NCBI RefSeq assembly: GCF_040712315.1
Contig: NC_134013.1
Span: forward strand, 11,505,001 to 11,569,000
Origin: Castanea sativa
Lineage: Eukaryota; Streptophyta; Magnoliopsida; Fagales; Fagaceae
DNA: 64,000 nucleotides
Reading direction: 5' to 3'
Translations under genes and position numbers: made by a program
Notes under the pieces: model-generated
Databases searched by the model: none
What the model was told of the DNA's origin: nothing
What the model saw: the letters and a program-made list of their open reading frames with translations, nothing else
In this document: piece after piece, positions 37,202 to 49,461 of the stretch
How positions within the stretch are numbered: position 1 is the first letter of the stretch
Layout of the letters: the number at the start of each line of letters is the position of its first letter

Positions 37202-37456
37202 CCATGTCTAATTAATTAAACAAAACTTATTGATATTTTAATACTTAACTTTAACCTATCCAAAATGAAAAAGAAAAAACTTAAACTTTATCTCACTTTC
37301 TGTATAAAGTTCAAGGAATATTCAGCTGTCATAATCTGAAAAAAAAAAAAAAAAAGCCCTCTTAAACTTTTTGAGAAAGTATCTTTCAGTGACAAAGATA
37401 GGACATAGTCAGGACTTGAAGTTAGGACGCGATTATGACCATTGGCTCTGTTGCTT
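37202..37456. other. Spacer before the MULE complex
   Basis: Non-coding. It ends in the 9-bp target site CTTAGCTGC (37457-37465). Confidence 0.4.
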
Positions 37457-37465
37457 CTTAGCTGC

Positions 37466-38045
37466 GAGAAAGTATATAGTGTTTCAGGGATTCCACATCA
37501 GCACTTAGTTGGTGTTTCTAGGCCCAATAAAAAAGTGACATCTGTCTAAACCTTATACACCTCAGCAACTCAGGTTACATTAAACAAAAAGACAGAAATG
37601 CCCTCTAATTTTCCCCCCATCCCGCCACTCTTCCTTTTCCCCTTCTCCAAAACATAAAATTTCATCTTTCTTTCTCACTCTCTCTCTGTTTCTCTCGCCG
37701 CACTATACCACTTCAGTCACCACTCACTATCACCTCCATCTTCCCTCTCTCAACTCCAAACCTTGACAGTCGCTGCCTAGTATCGCCGGTCATCATCAGT
37801 TCCGACGAGACCGACCTTTGTCTCGTCGAAAAATGCCATCTTTCTCTGTTTCTCTTGCACCACCGTAGCACACCAGTCACCAACACCTCCATCTTCCCTC
37901 TATCAACTCCAAACCTTGACAGCCGCTACCTAGCATCGCCGATCATCATCGGTCTCATCGGAAAACGCCTGAAATTGTCTCTCCGTTGTTTCCAACCACA
38001 ACGCCGAAAGTTTTCTTGCTGCTTTCAAATCTGACTTTGCAAGAA
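37466..38045 (+). repeat. Left terminal inverted repeat of the outer MULE
   Basis: Pyrimidine-rich arm. It also contains an internal direct duplication: the segment from TCACCTCCATCTTCCCTCT through the TCCAAACCTTGACAG block occurs twice, near 37725 and 37880. It is probably the promoter and first non-coding exon of the transposase gene, with a possible donor at AAGAAG|GTTTCTC near 38046. Confidence 0.8.
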
Positions 38046-38847
38046 GGTTTCTCCTCACTCTTTTTCATTTTATTTTCTGAATTTTCTGTTTACATACATG
38101 TCCTGATTAAAAAAAAAAAAAATTGACATATACATTCTTTTGTAAAAAGGAAACTTGTACTGTTTACTAAAATGCTTAGTGAGGATGGATACACTAATAA
38201 TACAGTAAAAGGTTTTTTTTTTTTTTCAAAAAATTGTTCTTTTGGATTAGATTAAAAGTGGTTAGTATGATGTAGTTTTATAAGCAGAGAAATAAAGCTT
38301 ATTTTTTTGTTTATTAGTTGATTTAATGTATTTGATGGTTGTGCTTAATTTTCAGGTATTATTTATTTGTTAGATTTTCTTTCTTTCTTTTTCAGCTATT
38401 CATGTTAAAGATGATTTCTTTTAGATGCATTTAAGTTTGCAATATGTGTTGGCTTATTTGGAATTTTCACAACTTTTTTCATTCCTTGTAATGGTTTTTT
38501 TTTTTTCATGGTGCAGGGATGGATGCAATGCTTTTGTTCTGTTGTTTTTGCTGAAAGAATTGATTTTAATAAATAATTTCGTCCTAAAAGTCTCCTCTGA
38601 GGTATTTAATCTATCTTTTTGTCATTTTTTTAGTTTAAGTCTTTGGTTGATTTATTATGAAAAATTATGATATTTGATAATTGGTATAAAGCCAATTGGA
38701 ATTTCAATGTGTTTATGGCTGAGGACTAGTGGGTGGCTGGTAGCAATTCTTTTTTATGACTTTACGGTGATTTATGTATATTTATAGTCATCTTTTCATG
38801 ATGTTTATTCAATATATCTTTTTTTCCATGATTAGGTTCGACTAGTC

Positions 38848-41451
38848 ATGGATTTTTCAAAAAATGATTTTGTTGCTGTTGGGGACAATGATAAAAGGGA
38901 AATTTTTGAAAATGTAACTTTGGGTGAATGTGATGAAATTAAAATTGGAATGCAAGTGAGGTCTGAAGAAGAAGCATATAACCTTTATAATCAGTATGCT
39001 TTAAAAAGGGGATTTAGCATTCGAAAAGCGGTTAAACAAGAGTATAATGGTGTTATTAGGCAACGAGAATTTGTGTGTTCAAAACAAGGTTTTAAAGAGT
39101 TTGAAGACCCTTCTAATGTTAAAAAGTATCATAATTTAGATGTAAGAACGGGTTGTCGTGCTAGGATCCGGTTTGATGTAAAAAATGATATTTGGAGTGT
39201 TTCACACTTTAATGACACACACAATCATGAATTTGCAACTCCAGAAGAAAGATGTAACTTGAGATCAGGAAGGAAAGTGCTACCTGCTCATGGGAATATA
39301 ATTAGCACAATGGTTAGTTCGAGTATAAAAGCAACAAAGTCTTACTCATTTTTGTCAAAAGAACTTGGTGGTGCAAATAATGTTGGGTTCTCTAGGCGAG
39401 ATTGTCATAATTTTGTGCAAACAAAAAGAAAATAAATTATGGAAGCTGGTGATGGGCAAAGTATTATTAATCATTTCAAAGAAAAACAAAGTGAAGATCC
39501 AATGTTTTTTTATTCGGTGCAAGTAGACCAAGATAATAGAATTGCAAATTTCTTTTGGAGAGATGGTAGATCAAAATTAGATTATGACTCTTTTGGGAAT
39601 GTTGTTATATTTGACACCACTTATCGAACCAATAAGTACAACTTAATCTGTGCACCATTTGTGGGAATCAATCATCATTGGAACAATGTTTTGTTTGGTT
39701 GTGCTTTTTTATCAAATGAGACAACTCAGTCATTTATTTGGTTGTTTGAGACTTTTTTGACTGCAATGGGAGGGCGACAACCAAAATCTATTTTTACAGA
39801 TCAAGACCAAGCAATGGAAAATGCTATTAATATGGTTTTCAGTGAGTCTCGTCATCGATTGTGTTTATGGCACATTAGTAAAAATGCTCAAAAAAATCTT
39901 GTTGGAATCTATGGTGTTCCAGATTTCAATCAAAGATTTAATCATTGCTTATATGGTGGGTGTTCAAATGAAACGGAGTTTGAGTCAACTTGGAGCAAAA
40001 TGATTGAGATGCATAATTTAAAGGACAATACATGGCTGAATAGGTTATACCAAATTCGAGAAAAGTGGTGCCCAACTTTCAATCTCGATTTCTTTTCTGC
40101 AAAGATGAAGTCTACCCAAAGAAGTGAAAGTACAAATAGTGTTTTTCATCAAATTATGAAAACATCTATGTCTCTTATTGAAGTTATTAAATTTTATGAG
40201 GAAAAGGCAGCACAAATGTGACAAGATGAAATAAATGAAGATTTTCGTTGTAAGAATGGTGCACCTGGGAAAGTTCATAAGCATGGGGGCATTTTAAGTC
40301 ATGCTGCTAAAGTTTATACTCTTGCTTTGTTTGGAATGTTTGAAGAAGAGTTTGATTCAGGTATGGGATTGAATTGTGTTGAAACTGATCATAGTGAGGA
40401 TAACTTTACATATTCACTAAGTAGTGGGGAGAGTAGAAGGATTCATATTGTGCATTTTAACCGGGCTGAATTAAGTATTTGTTGTGATTGCAAATTATTT
40501 GAGACTTTAGGGTTGTTATGTTGCCATGCTTTAAGGGTTTTTCTTGTGAATAATGTGAATAATATACCCGACAAATACATATCAAGTAGATGGACAAAAG
40601 ATGCCAAGAAAAGGTTGTGTTGTTCTATCGATTCATTTAAATCAAATGAGAAATCTACTCATGTATTACGTATGAGCAACTTAAGTCTTTTGTGGTATAA
40701 ATGTTGTGATATGGCTGCATTGAGTGATCATGGGACCAAAATAGCAATGGATAGTCTAAGTGAGCTATTATGCAAGCTTGAAAAGAGTTCAGGAGATACA
40801 AATAAGATGGAAGATATTGGTAAAAAATGTCCTCAAGATCTCATACATGATGATGATGTGCAACCTTGCTTAGATGGTAAGAGACCAATCCTTGATCCGC
40901 CACATGTGAGAAAGAAAGGGATAACCAATTTTAGAATAAAAAGTCAACTGGAAAAGAAGCAAAGAAAAAAGAAAGTGAAAGATGCAACCACTTCAAAAGC
41001 TCCAAAAGCTATTTCTATGGTACATGGTAAGTACAAAACTAGCACTCAAGCTTTCTTTTTCTTATTTTTTGCTTGTTAAGTTTAACTGTATGTTCTTACT
41101 TTCTCTTCTTCTTTTTTTTTTTTTTTAAAGAAAATGTTCAATCATCATTTCTTCCCCCGGAGATGTCTATTGTTAATCATGTGGTTAGCTCTACAACAAC
41201 GCTTCAAGATAGTATGGTACATAGTAAGTACAAGACTAATATTTCAATTTTTATTTTTCTTATTTTTGCTTGTTGAGCTTAATCATTTGTTACTGTTTTT
41301 ATTTTATATAGAAGATGTTCAAACATCATTCTTTCCCCCAGAAATGTTTTTTGCTTATCCCATGTGTAACTCTACAAGAATGTTTCAAGAAAGTACCTCA
41401 ATGTCACACTTGAATCAAGTACATTCTATAACCTTAAACTTTTTCTATTAG
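38848..41451 (+). pseudogene. FAR1/FHY3-related MULE transposase, two in-frame stops (outer element)
   Basis: Exons 38848-41026, 41131-41223 and 41312-41451 form one continuous frame of 804 codons, broken only by TAA at 39433 and TGA at 40219. Without these stops the product has the full FAR1 layout. The FAR1 DNA-binding domain comes first (about 40-130: NLYNQYALKRGFSIRK, REFVCSKQGFK, a C-R-A-R segment and HNHEF). The MULE transposase domain follows (about 200-400: FDTTYRTN, IFTDQDQAM, LCLWHISKNA). The SWIM zinc finger is at about 545-565 (CDCKLFETLGLLCCH). The second stop sits where CGA would give Arg, as expected from C-to-T decay. The two 3' exons are tandem duplicates (each ...MVH, then a DVQTSFFPPEM-like start). 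A transposase rather than a host transcription factor is indicated by the surrounding TIRs and target duplication. Confidence 0.92.
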
Positions 41452-44400
41452 AGGGGGAGAAGCTTTAATATGTGCTTTTGTTTTTTTTTTTTTACCCTAA
41501 TATTGTTTTCTTTTTTTTAGGGCCCTACTAAAAATTTCTGAAGTATGAAGAAAAACTCTTTTGGATGGTATTTTGGACAATACACTGCACAGCTCATGGA
41601 CAGCATCTTTGGACAGTTTTTTGGACAGCATTTTGGTCATTATTGTACAGTGGAGGAACCTCTTAGATAGTATATTTGACTTGAAAATTTTATAGATAAC
41701 ATAGCTGAAAATTTGAACAAGTGATTGCTTAGCCAAACACTAATTATAGCTGTCATTTTGTCAAGCTTTTGTAACGAATGAAATTACTCAAACATGATAG
41801 ATTTTGTATATGTTTGAGTAACTTCTAGTTAAGGACTAATTATATGCAAATGATCAAAGTTTTTAATGCATAAGTACTTTTTATTCTTATATATTAGTTT
41901 CTATATGTGCATGGTGGTGGAATTGCAATGCTAGATTGTTGCAGGTGTTATATTATTCCAGTTAAGGGAATGATATAGTGAATGACAATATTTTGGTGCT
42001 AGACTTTTTTTTTTTTTGTTATTTTGATAATATAGTGAATGGAAATATGTTGTTATACCTAAAAAATGTTGATTAGATGATGTATTTATATGGGATTTGT
42101 AAACATAGGAACCAGACTATTTTTTTTTTTAGATTTCTTACAGGGGGAGAGAAGGGGATTGTTTTTATGTTTCCAGGGTTGTGTTTATAAGAAGACTTTT
42201 AGAAGCATGGCAGGTTCATTTTGTGTGTGAAGGTTGTTGACACCACTGCTACTACAAGGGATGGAGAAGCAAGGGTTGCTGCTACAAGTGCTGGAGTTGC
42301 TGCTACAAGTGCTGCTGCTACAAGTGCTGGAGTTGCTGCTGTTTTATGTAATCCACATACATTTAGTGGTGATAATTTTGGAGCTTTAGGTGATACATAG
42401 TGTATGTACCTGCAAATATTTCTGGATTTTTTTTTTCTTTTGTTGGTCTTTAATATAATTCTGCAGCTTTGGAGTATGTACCTGCAACATTACTATGTTG
42501 CTACATCAATAGCACGGAAACTCTTATGGGAATACCTATTTTGTCAAACTTGAAAATATGTCATTGCAAATTGAAATACTTATTCTATCAAAGCTTGAGC
42601 AAGATTTTTTTTCCTGGACACAATTCTGGAATTTAGATTATATATTGTGTTGTTGTTTGCTGTAATACCTATAATTTAGATTATATAAAATGCAACTTCC
42701 TTAATCAATGGTGCTGTTTGTCTTTGGTACCCAATGATTATATAAAGGTTAATTTTCATTGAATCAAAAGCTTACATAAAAATAAATTTTCATTGAACCA
42801 AAAGCTAACATAAAGATAAATTTTATAATACATCACTATTATTGGCATCAATATTCAAAAAGTTACATCAAGGTAACAACATATAGGTGCTTTTGTTTTG
42901 CCAGCATACATAAACACACCAAAACAAACTACAAAAAATAGCCAAGACCCTATTGATGCCTACTTCAGCTGCTTCACAACTATTTTGTAATTATCCATCA
43001 TTGATTGATACTTCAGAGCTTCAATTTATCCTATTGCTTCATATTTGACATCTTCATCGCTTTAGTGAAAAATCTTACATAGTTGACAACCCCCTACAAT
43101 AATCCAACAAGAAACAAAAATTTAATAATTAGTATAGCCAACAACAATACCAGATTTTTTTTTTGGATAGGTAAATAAAACTCCTCTGTCATTATGATGA
43201 AAAAGTACAAAGAAAAAGACAAAGCAGGCAATGTGCTAAGAAACATAAAAAATAGCAAACTAATATGTGGGAATACAAACTGTGTGATATCTTGAAGAGT
43301 GCAGAAGTAAAAAAACTCAACGATGGAAAACCTGGATATCATGTTAGAGTTAGGATACAAGGATCATTAACTGAACTTTTTGCTTATAAAACATTGTAAA
43401 AAGTTTGAGCCATTATTCAAGTGCAGAAGATACAATAGAATAAACTAAGAAAAATGGTCTAAACATTTATCTTCTCAATTGAATTTCAGAAGAAAATATG
43501 TTGGTATTATAGAAAATCATGGCTGAAAGAATAAGTGAAACGAATGTAAGTATATGTCTAAAATTTCACATCTAAACAGACATGGAATTTTACAATCACA
43601 AATAGTATATGTCTAATCAATAAAAAAATTTCCCATTCATCCATCTACATGTTAATCTTGTATTATGTTGTAAAAACATTGAAAAAAAAATAACATGGCA
43701 TATTATAGCGGACAGGCATTGCCAGTTTACATCTACTCAGTGTACGATATAAAAAGGAAAGCTAGACAAACGCACCCAACCAATAGACTGATTAAAAATA
43801 AACTCAAAATCTAAACTATTTTTTTATTCATAAGGAATATAGAAAACAATACTTTAAAAGAATCCTTTCAATGTAAACTAGTAGCTAATTGCCCTGCATT
43901 CATGGCTAACCTGGACAAGTAAATAATCAGATCCAGCAAAGTTTATTCAGTCTCATGCTATACTCATATAGTATACCAAGGCAGTAAATATACACAAAGA
44001 GAACCAATGATGATGCTAGACCTTTTGGAATCACTTTTCCCTAATTTCAAAGCAGCCTCACCAAATAAGTTACAACTTCAAGACATAACTCATTCATGTG
44101 GACTGTGGATGATGAAGAAAGTTTATCAACACTGGTTAAGACAAGTGAAGGGACATGATGGGTGAAGTTGAACCTGATTGGGGGAAAAAGGTACTCACCA
44201 CTGTATTCAACAATTCCATCAGATTAGCACTTATCCTATCATCCAATAGAGGAAGCAATAAACATAGATAACCAGTGTTTTAAAAAAAATTTGGACAATG
44301 TAGAACAGGTTATAGCTAATTTTCATCAATAATCTTAACAAAAGCAAGATAGATATCCAAATAAAAGCTAAACGCATCACAAGTTGGGCCACATTTTATG

Positions 44401-44930
44401 TCTACACATGCTCTTTAACTGGACTTAAACTCAAAAGACATGCATCTACCTAAAGTTCATATCTTCTCTAATTCAGGAATTTGCTAACAAAAATGGTAGA
44501 ACTGACTATGGAATACAAGTGTTTCTTGATATCCAAATCATTAGCTACAATGTACCCGAACAAACATGGTGACCTTAACACATATCATTCTGCTGTAATA
44601 CCTCAAATTTGTAGAAATATGTCACAAACCCATTATAAGTAGCATAATATTATGCAAGAATTATTCTTAAAATTCACAAAAAATTTAGTAAAATTATGGA
44701 CTATGCGAAAAAAGACATTTTGGCCAAATATAAAGTTACCCACAAAAGAAAAATGGCAAATTTGACATGTATGGGAAAATTATACAAGAGAAAGAGAGCG
44801 ACATGGGATGTGAAAGCACCGGTTTTGTCATTGATGTTTGGTTTCTCTGTTTCTTCATCTCTTTGAGGGTCGAGAGCTTGGATGGGAATCGTGCTTTTGA
44901 CCGTTGTCCGTGAGAACTCAAGTGAACTGG
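41452..44930. other. Outer MULE, downstream part: no second gene recognised
   Basis: Searched for a mudrB-like or other accessory gene and found none with a recognisable domain. The region holds a GGACAGCAT-type short repeat (41570-41640), a minisatellite of GCTGCTACAAGTGCTGGAGTT type (about 42245-42345), and a duplicated TTTTCATTGAAYCAAAAGCT segment (42755 and 42788). Confidence 0.5.
42240..42345 (+). repeat. Minisatellite, unit GCTGCTACAAGTGCTGGAGTT
   Basis: About four partial to complete copies of a 21-base unit. In one frame it would encode an Ala/Thr/Ser-rich repeat, but no flanking ORF supports that. Confidence 0.75.
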
Positions 44931-44959
44931 GTTCTTGAAGAAGAAGTTGATTGTACTGG

Positions 44960-45402
44960 TTCTCTTTGCAAATTCAGGTGTTAGAAGCGGCAAGAAAACT
45001 TCTGGCGTCGGTGGTTGGAAACAACGAGAAAGAGAGACAGTTTTGGGCGTTTTTCTGATGAGACAAAGGTCAGTCTCCAGCGACGATGCTAGGCAGCGGT
45101 TGTCAAGGTTTGGAGTTGAGACTTGAGAGAGAGAAGATGGAGTCATGGAGGTGCTGGTGTGCTCTAGTGGTGCCGAGAGAAACGGATAGAGAAAGAGATG
45201 AAATTTTTTTGATTTTGCGAAAAGGGGAAAAGCAAGAGAGGGCGAGTATTAGAAAAAAATTTCAGCGGCAACGCTAGGCAGTGGCTGTGGAGCTTTGGAG
45301 TTGAGAGAGAGAGAATATGGTGGTGCGGTGAGAAAAAGCAGAAATGGAGACTGGAGAGAGGGTTTTGATTTTGCTGAAGAAGGGGAAGAGGGTGTTAAAG
45401 GC
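44960..45402 (-). repeat. Right terminal inverted repeat of the outer MULE (inner half)
   Basis: The inverse of this block reads TCAACTCCAAACCTTGACA and CTGACCTTTGTCTCATC, matching the left arm. It is cut at 45402 by the inner MULE and resumes at 54601. It also contains an internal duplicate (GGCAGYGGYTGT...GGAGTTGAGA near 45092 and 45277), mirroring the duplication in the left arm. Confidence 0.8.
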
Positions 45403-45549
45403 GGAAACAGATCCTCTCCATTTCCCTTTGAAATGGAGAGGCTCCAGTACACGGTGAGGATTTCTCCCAAAATCATCCACGCTCAAAAATCATCCACGTC
45501 ATTTAAAATGTTAACCCCACACACTTAACTGGAGTTCAACTCAACCAGA

Positions 45550-47300
45550 CAAAATAAACTCAAGTTAAACTCTCACCAGCGTTCAAACTCTCTCTCTCTC
45601 TCTCTCTCTCTCAAATCTCAAACTTCCAAGTTCAAACTCTCTCAACCTCTCAAACCCATCAGCAAAAACAAAGAAAAAACCTTAGCTCACCAGAGATCCT
45701 GATACCCATACACGCATCCTTTTTAGACCCAGATCAGAGAGAGAGAGTAAGGGTTGGGGTTTGGAGAGAATCGGGTGTAGAGAGAAGGTTGGGGTTTGGA
45801 GAGAATCGGGTGTAGAGAGAAGGTTAGGGTTTGGGTTTGGAGAAAATCGGGAAAGAAAGAAGGTGATCTATGGAGGGAAATGAGATTGAGAGACAGAGAA
45901 AGAGATTTTGGTCGAAGGAGAAAACAGCAATGGCAGACTAACATCTAGGTTTTCTTCTCTAACTCTCTATCCCTCTCCTCTCCGTTTCTCTCTGCCTCCC
46001 ATCAAACCTAGCGATGGTCATTGGTCAAGCTTCTCCAGTTCTCCATACTCACACAAAGTTGTGCATCAACTATATTTCAGCCATCCACCTCTGTTTCTTG
46101 GGGTAATTTTGATATCAAATTTATGTTTTTTTTTTTTTTTTCCTTTTCTTTTCTTGTTATCTTTGCCAAGATCATCCCTTTCTTTCATTTATAGAACGAA
46201 ATATTATGCTTTTCTTTAATTGAATTTTTTCCTTCCTTGTTATAGATTTTGGGTAACTATTTTTGGTGTATGAGTCTCTCCTTGTTTTTTTTTATTCTTT
46301 AATTTTTATTTTTGTTTACCGAACCCCTTGGATCTCTTTTTTGTTTCACTTTTGATTGGCTTGATGATTGAGTTTTATTATTAAGAATAAATCTGTCTCT
46401 TTTTCATAATGAAATTTAATCTAAACGCTTACGGGGTTCTCCCTAAATTTGATTTTTCTGATTCATTTATGGTTTAATATTATATGGGTCTGTAAACTAT
46501 TCTTACATAAATCATGTGGCTTTCTTTTGGGCATGTAAATTGAGTACGATAGGAAGTGAAAGATTCGTCTTTTGTGCATCAAAGAATGGTGGAATGGGAG
46601 TTGATGCTCTAGCAACTCCACACCTGGTCTTTTCTAGCTCTTCTTTTTTTCTTTTTAATAAAAAATCCTCTATTTACTTTTTTAAATTTATTAGTGCTAA
46701 CTTTTTATATAATCCTTTTAGAAATATAAATTAAAAAAAGAAAAAGAAAAAGGATTCTCATGTATATTAGTACTCGGTGTATATGTTTCTTCTTTCTTAT
46801 TTAATCTTAGTTTGCATGCCTTTTTTTTTTTTTTCCTCTTAGTGTTTTCAGGTTTGTTGAAATTTTGTGGAGGATGTATATTGACATTTTGGGAGTTATT
46901 TACATGATCAATTCATTTTTATTAGAAGCTTAGCTCGATTTACATATTCATCATCTGTGGAAAAAAAGAAAGTTTTAAAAAAATATCTCACATACTGGTA
47001 ACACTACTGTTGGTAATGCATCGTATATATATATATTGAATGGCAACATTATTGTTCGTAATGGATTTTTTTCTTTCTTTTTTGCAAGCAGAGATTTTGT
47101 GAATGATGATGCTGCAATAGGAAAGGGAAATAAAGCCTCCATTGCACTATTTAGCTAGTTTTAATTTTTTTTTTTCTATACTTTTAACAAAAAAATTTTA
47201 GTTTCAGTTAAAAAGTATGATGCTTGTATATAAATTTTCCTGTTTACTAATACAGTTTGTATCACTTGATTCTGTCAAATAATAAGGCTTACAGGTGTCA
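45550..47300. other. Unmatched block interrupting the left arm of the inner MULE
   Basis: About 1.75 kb with no counterpart in the right arm. It has CT runs (45583-45612), a duplicated GGTTGGGGTTTGGAGAGAATCGGGTGTAGAGAGAA-type unit (45752-45840; the full unit is about 35 bases) and AT-rich sequence. No gene was recognised. Confidence 0.55.
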
Positions 47301-47304
47301 TCTC

Positions 47305-47568
47305 TTCACCTGATTCTCTCAGAAACATATCCGTGCACTGGAAAACAAAAAAAAAAACTTTTAGAGGGAAAAGTGAAACAGAGGTAGCCCACATTCAAAG
47401 CTTCACAGATTTTAACCAAAAAAAAAAAAGCTTCACAGAAGGTTTAGAGAAGACATCTCTGTTTCTATCTTGCCAAACAGAGGTATATCAGTAAAATATA
47501 TTTATACTTATCTTATTTGATGTTTGATAATTTTTCTGCATTTATATTGTTGTCTTGGTAAGTTTATA
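47305..47568 (+). repeat. Inner left arm of the inner MULE
   Basis: It runs from CTTCACCTGATTCTCTCAGA to AAGTTTATAT and matches the inverse of 53848-54115 closely, including CTTCACAGAAGGTTTAGAGA and TATTTGATGTTTGATAATTT. Confidence 0.85.
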
Positions 47569-47569
47569 T

Positions 47570-48720
47570 CAGTATGATGAGCTACTATTTGTCATGCTTT
47601 GACTTGAAATAATGTTGGCATGCTTTGACTTGATCCCATATTCTGTTTAGGGTAAAAATTATGGACAATATGGACAAAGTGATGGGTGCATTATTCTTTT
47701 TTCTTGCATATGATTAATGATGCCATATACAAACAATATTGAAAAACAAGTAACAATAATTTTGTGTATCATGGTGCAGGGCTTCAAGTAACAATTGATT
47801 GCAAGCCAGAAAATGGACACTTAAAGACAAGAGGGGTAGAGAAACTCGATGAAGAAGGAAAGATGTCAACTGAATGAAGAATGCTATGCACAGCTTCACA
47901 GTGCATCAGCTGTACCATGCCCTGCACATAATGGCCTAGAGTCTTCAAAAGTAGTATTCAAGTTCAAAGTGTACATTTTAATAAAATTTGTTCATTTTTT
48001 TTATTAAATTCTCTTATTGTCTACTCTTGGATTGAATTTTGATTGTAAGGATTGTGGCAGTTGTTATTGTAAGGATTGTAAGGATTGAATTTTGATTGTG
48101 AGGATTGTAATGATTGAATTTTGATTGTAAGGATTGTGACAGTTGTAATTGTAAGGATTGAATTTTGATTGTAAGGTTTGTGACAGGTGGAATGTGGATA
48201 TTTACAGATTTTTGTAAATAAAGATTGTGACAGTTGTGGGCTATTAATATTTGTAAATATTTATAAGTATGTGTAAGGGTGTGCTGCACAGGTGGTGTGG
48301 GTAAAGCTGCTGGGGTGTGTGTAGGTGTGACATCTGTGTGTGTAAGGGTGTGCACAGGTGGTGTAGGTAAAGCTGTTGTGTGTGTAAGGGTGTGTAGGGG
48401 ACTCTGCGTGTGGGTGTGCACAGATGGTGCGACTATAGCTGCTGGGGTGTGCGTGTGTGCCTGCATGTGGGTGCATGGAAGTGTACAGTCTAGATAAATT
48501 GTTGGTTGGGCCAAGGTGTGTAGTTAGTTGGTTACATGGAACGCTTATAAGGAAAGGAAAAGGATTATAAAACTCATGTAGATAAGGAATGTAAAACGCA
48601 TGCAAAAGAAAAATGGCCACACCAATTAACATGCATATAGTTCAAAACTTGGCTTATTTATATAAATTTTTTCCCCAAACAGAAACACTTATATATAAAA
48701 ACAACTCTTGCCTAGCATAA
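47570..48720. repeat. Inner MULE: minisatellite-rich non-coding segment
   Basis: Between 48030 and 48180 the unit GATTGTAAGGATTGAATTTT recurs about six times with variants. Between 48270 and 48440 a G/T-rich unit (GGGTGTGCACAGGTGGTGTA and then GGTAAAGCTGCTGG) recurs about three times. ORFs here are low-complexity and not genes. Confidence 0.7.
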
Positions 48721-48769
48721 TAATTATGCAGAAAAACATAATTATGCAGAATGTGCAATACCAGACCTA

Positions 48770-49245
48770 TGCAGTAACAGTAATTATGCAGTAACAGTAA
48801 CAGTAATTATGCAGTAACAGTAACAGTAATTATGCAGTAACAGTAACAGTAATTATGCAGTAGCAGTAACATTAATTATGCAGTAACATTAACATTAATT
48901 ATGCAGTAACAGCAACAGTAATTATGCAGTAACATTAACATTAATTATGCAGTAACAGCAACGGTAATTATGCAGTAACATTAACATTAATTATGCAGTA
49001 ACAACAACAGTAATTATGCAGTAACATTAACATTAATTATGCAGTAACAGTAACATTAATTATGCAGTAACAGTAACAGTAATTATGCAGTAACATTAAC
49101 ATTAATTATGCAGTAACAGTAACAGTAATTATGCAGTAACATTAACATTAATTATGCAGTAACAGTAACAGTAATTATGCAGTAACATTAACATTAATTA
49201 TGCAGTAACAGTAACATTAATTATGCAGAAACAGTAATAGTATTT
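48770..49245 (+). repeat. 23-bp minisatellite with an alternating two-variant pattern
   Basis: The unit starts AATTATGCAGTAAC and is 23 bases long, with about twenty copies. From about 48880 on, the variants alternate: one ends ACAGTAACAGT, the next ends ACATTAACATT. This makes a 46-bp higher-order repeat in much of the array. Shorter related fragments lie on both sides (48725-48770 and 49245-49300). Confidence 0.92.
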
Positions 49246-49461
49246 ATGCAGAAATTATGCAGAAACAGTAACAATTTTTGCAGCAACAAATAATTATGCA
49301 GAATTTAACACCTTGCAAAGAAACATCAGACATGCAAATTAAGTATTCTTTCTAAATAATAAAAAATCTAAACATTTGAATGTGACTAAGTTTTGGACCA
49401 TCAAAACTCCAGTCCTAAACTAGGAAAATTACAAAACAAGAGTACTTAATCTCAACATGTA

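Noticed and set aside
41452..44930. A mudrB-like second gene in the outer MULE
   Set aside because: No ORF there has a recognisable domain or codon pattern, and FAR1/Jittery-type MULEs normally lack it.
44736..45528. Several overlapping ORFs on both strands
   Set aside because: They lie in the terminal inverted repeats of the outer MULE and the start of the inner one, with low-complexity Ser/Pro or Arg/Glu composition and no domain.
48014..48632. 166- and 123-codon minus-strand ORFs rich in Thr, His and Pro
   Set aside because: They are low-complexity translations of G/T-rich minisatellites, without a domain and in two overlapping frames.
48725..49300. A CRISPR-like array
   Set aside because: The repeats are contiguous 23-bp units with no unique spacers, in a plant genome; this is a minisatellite.
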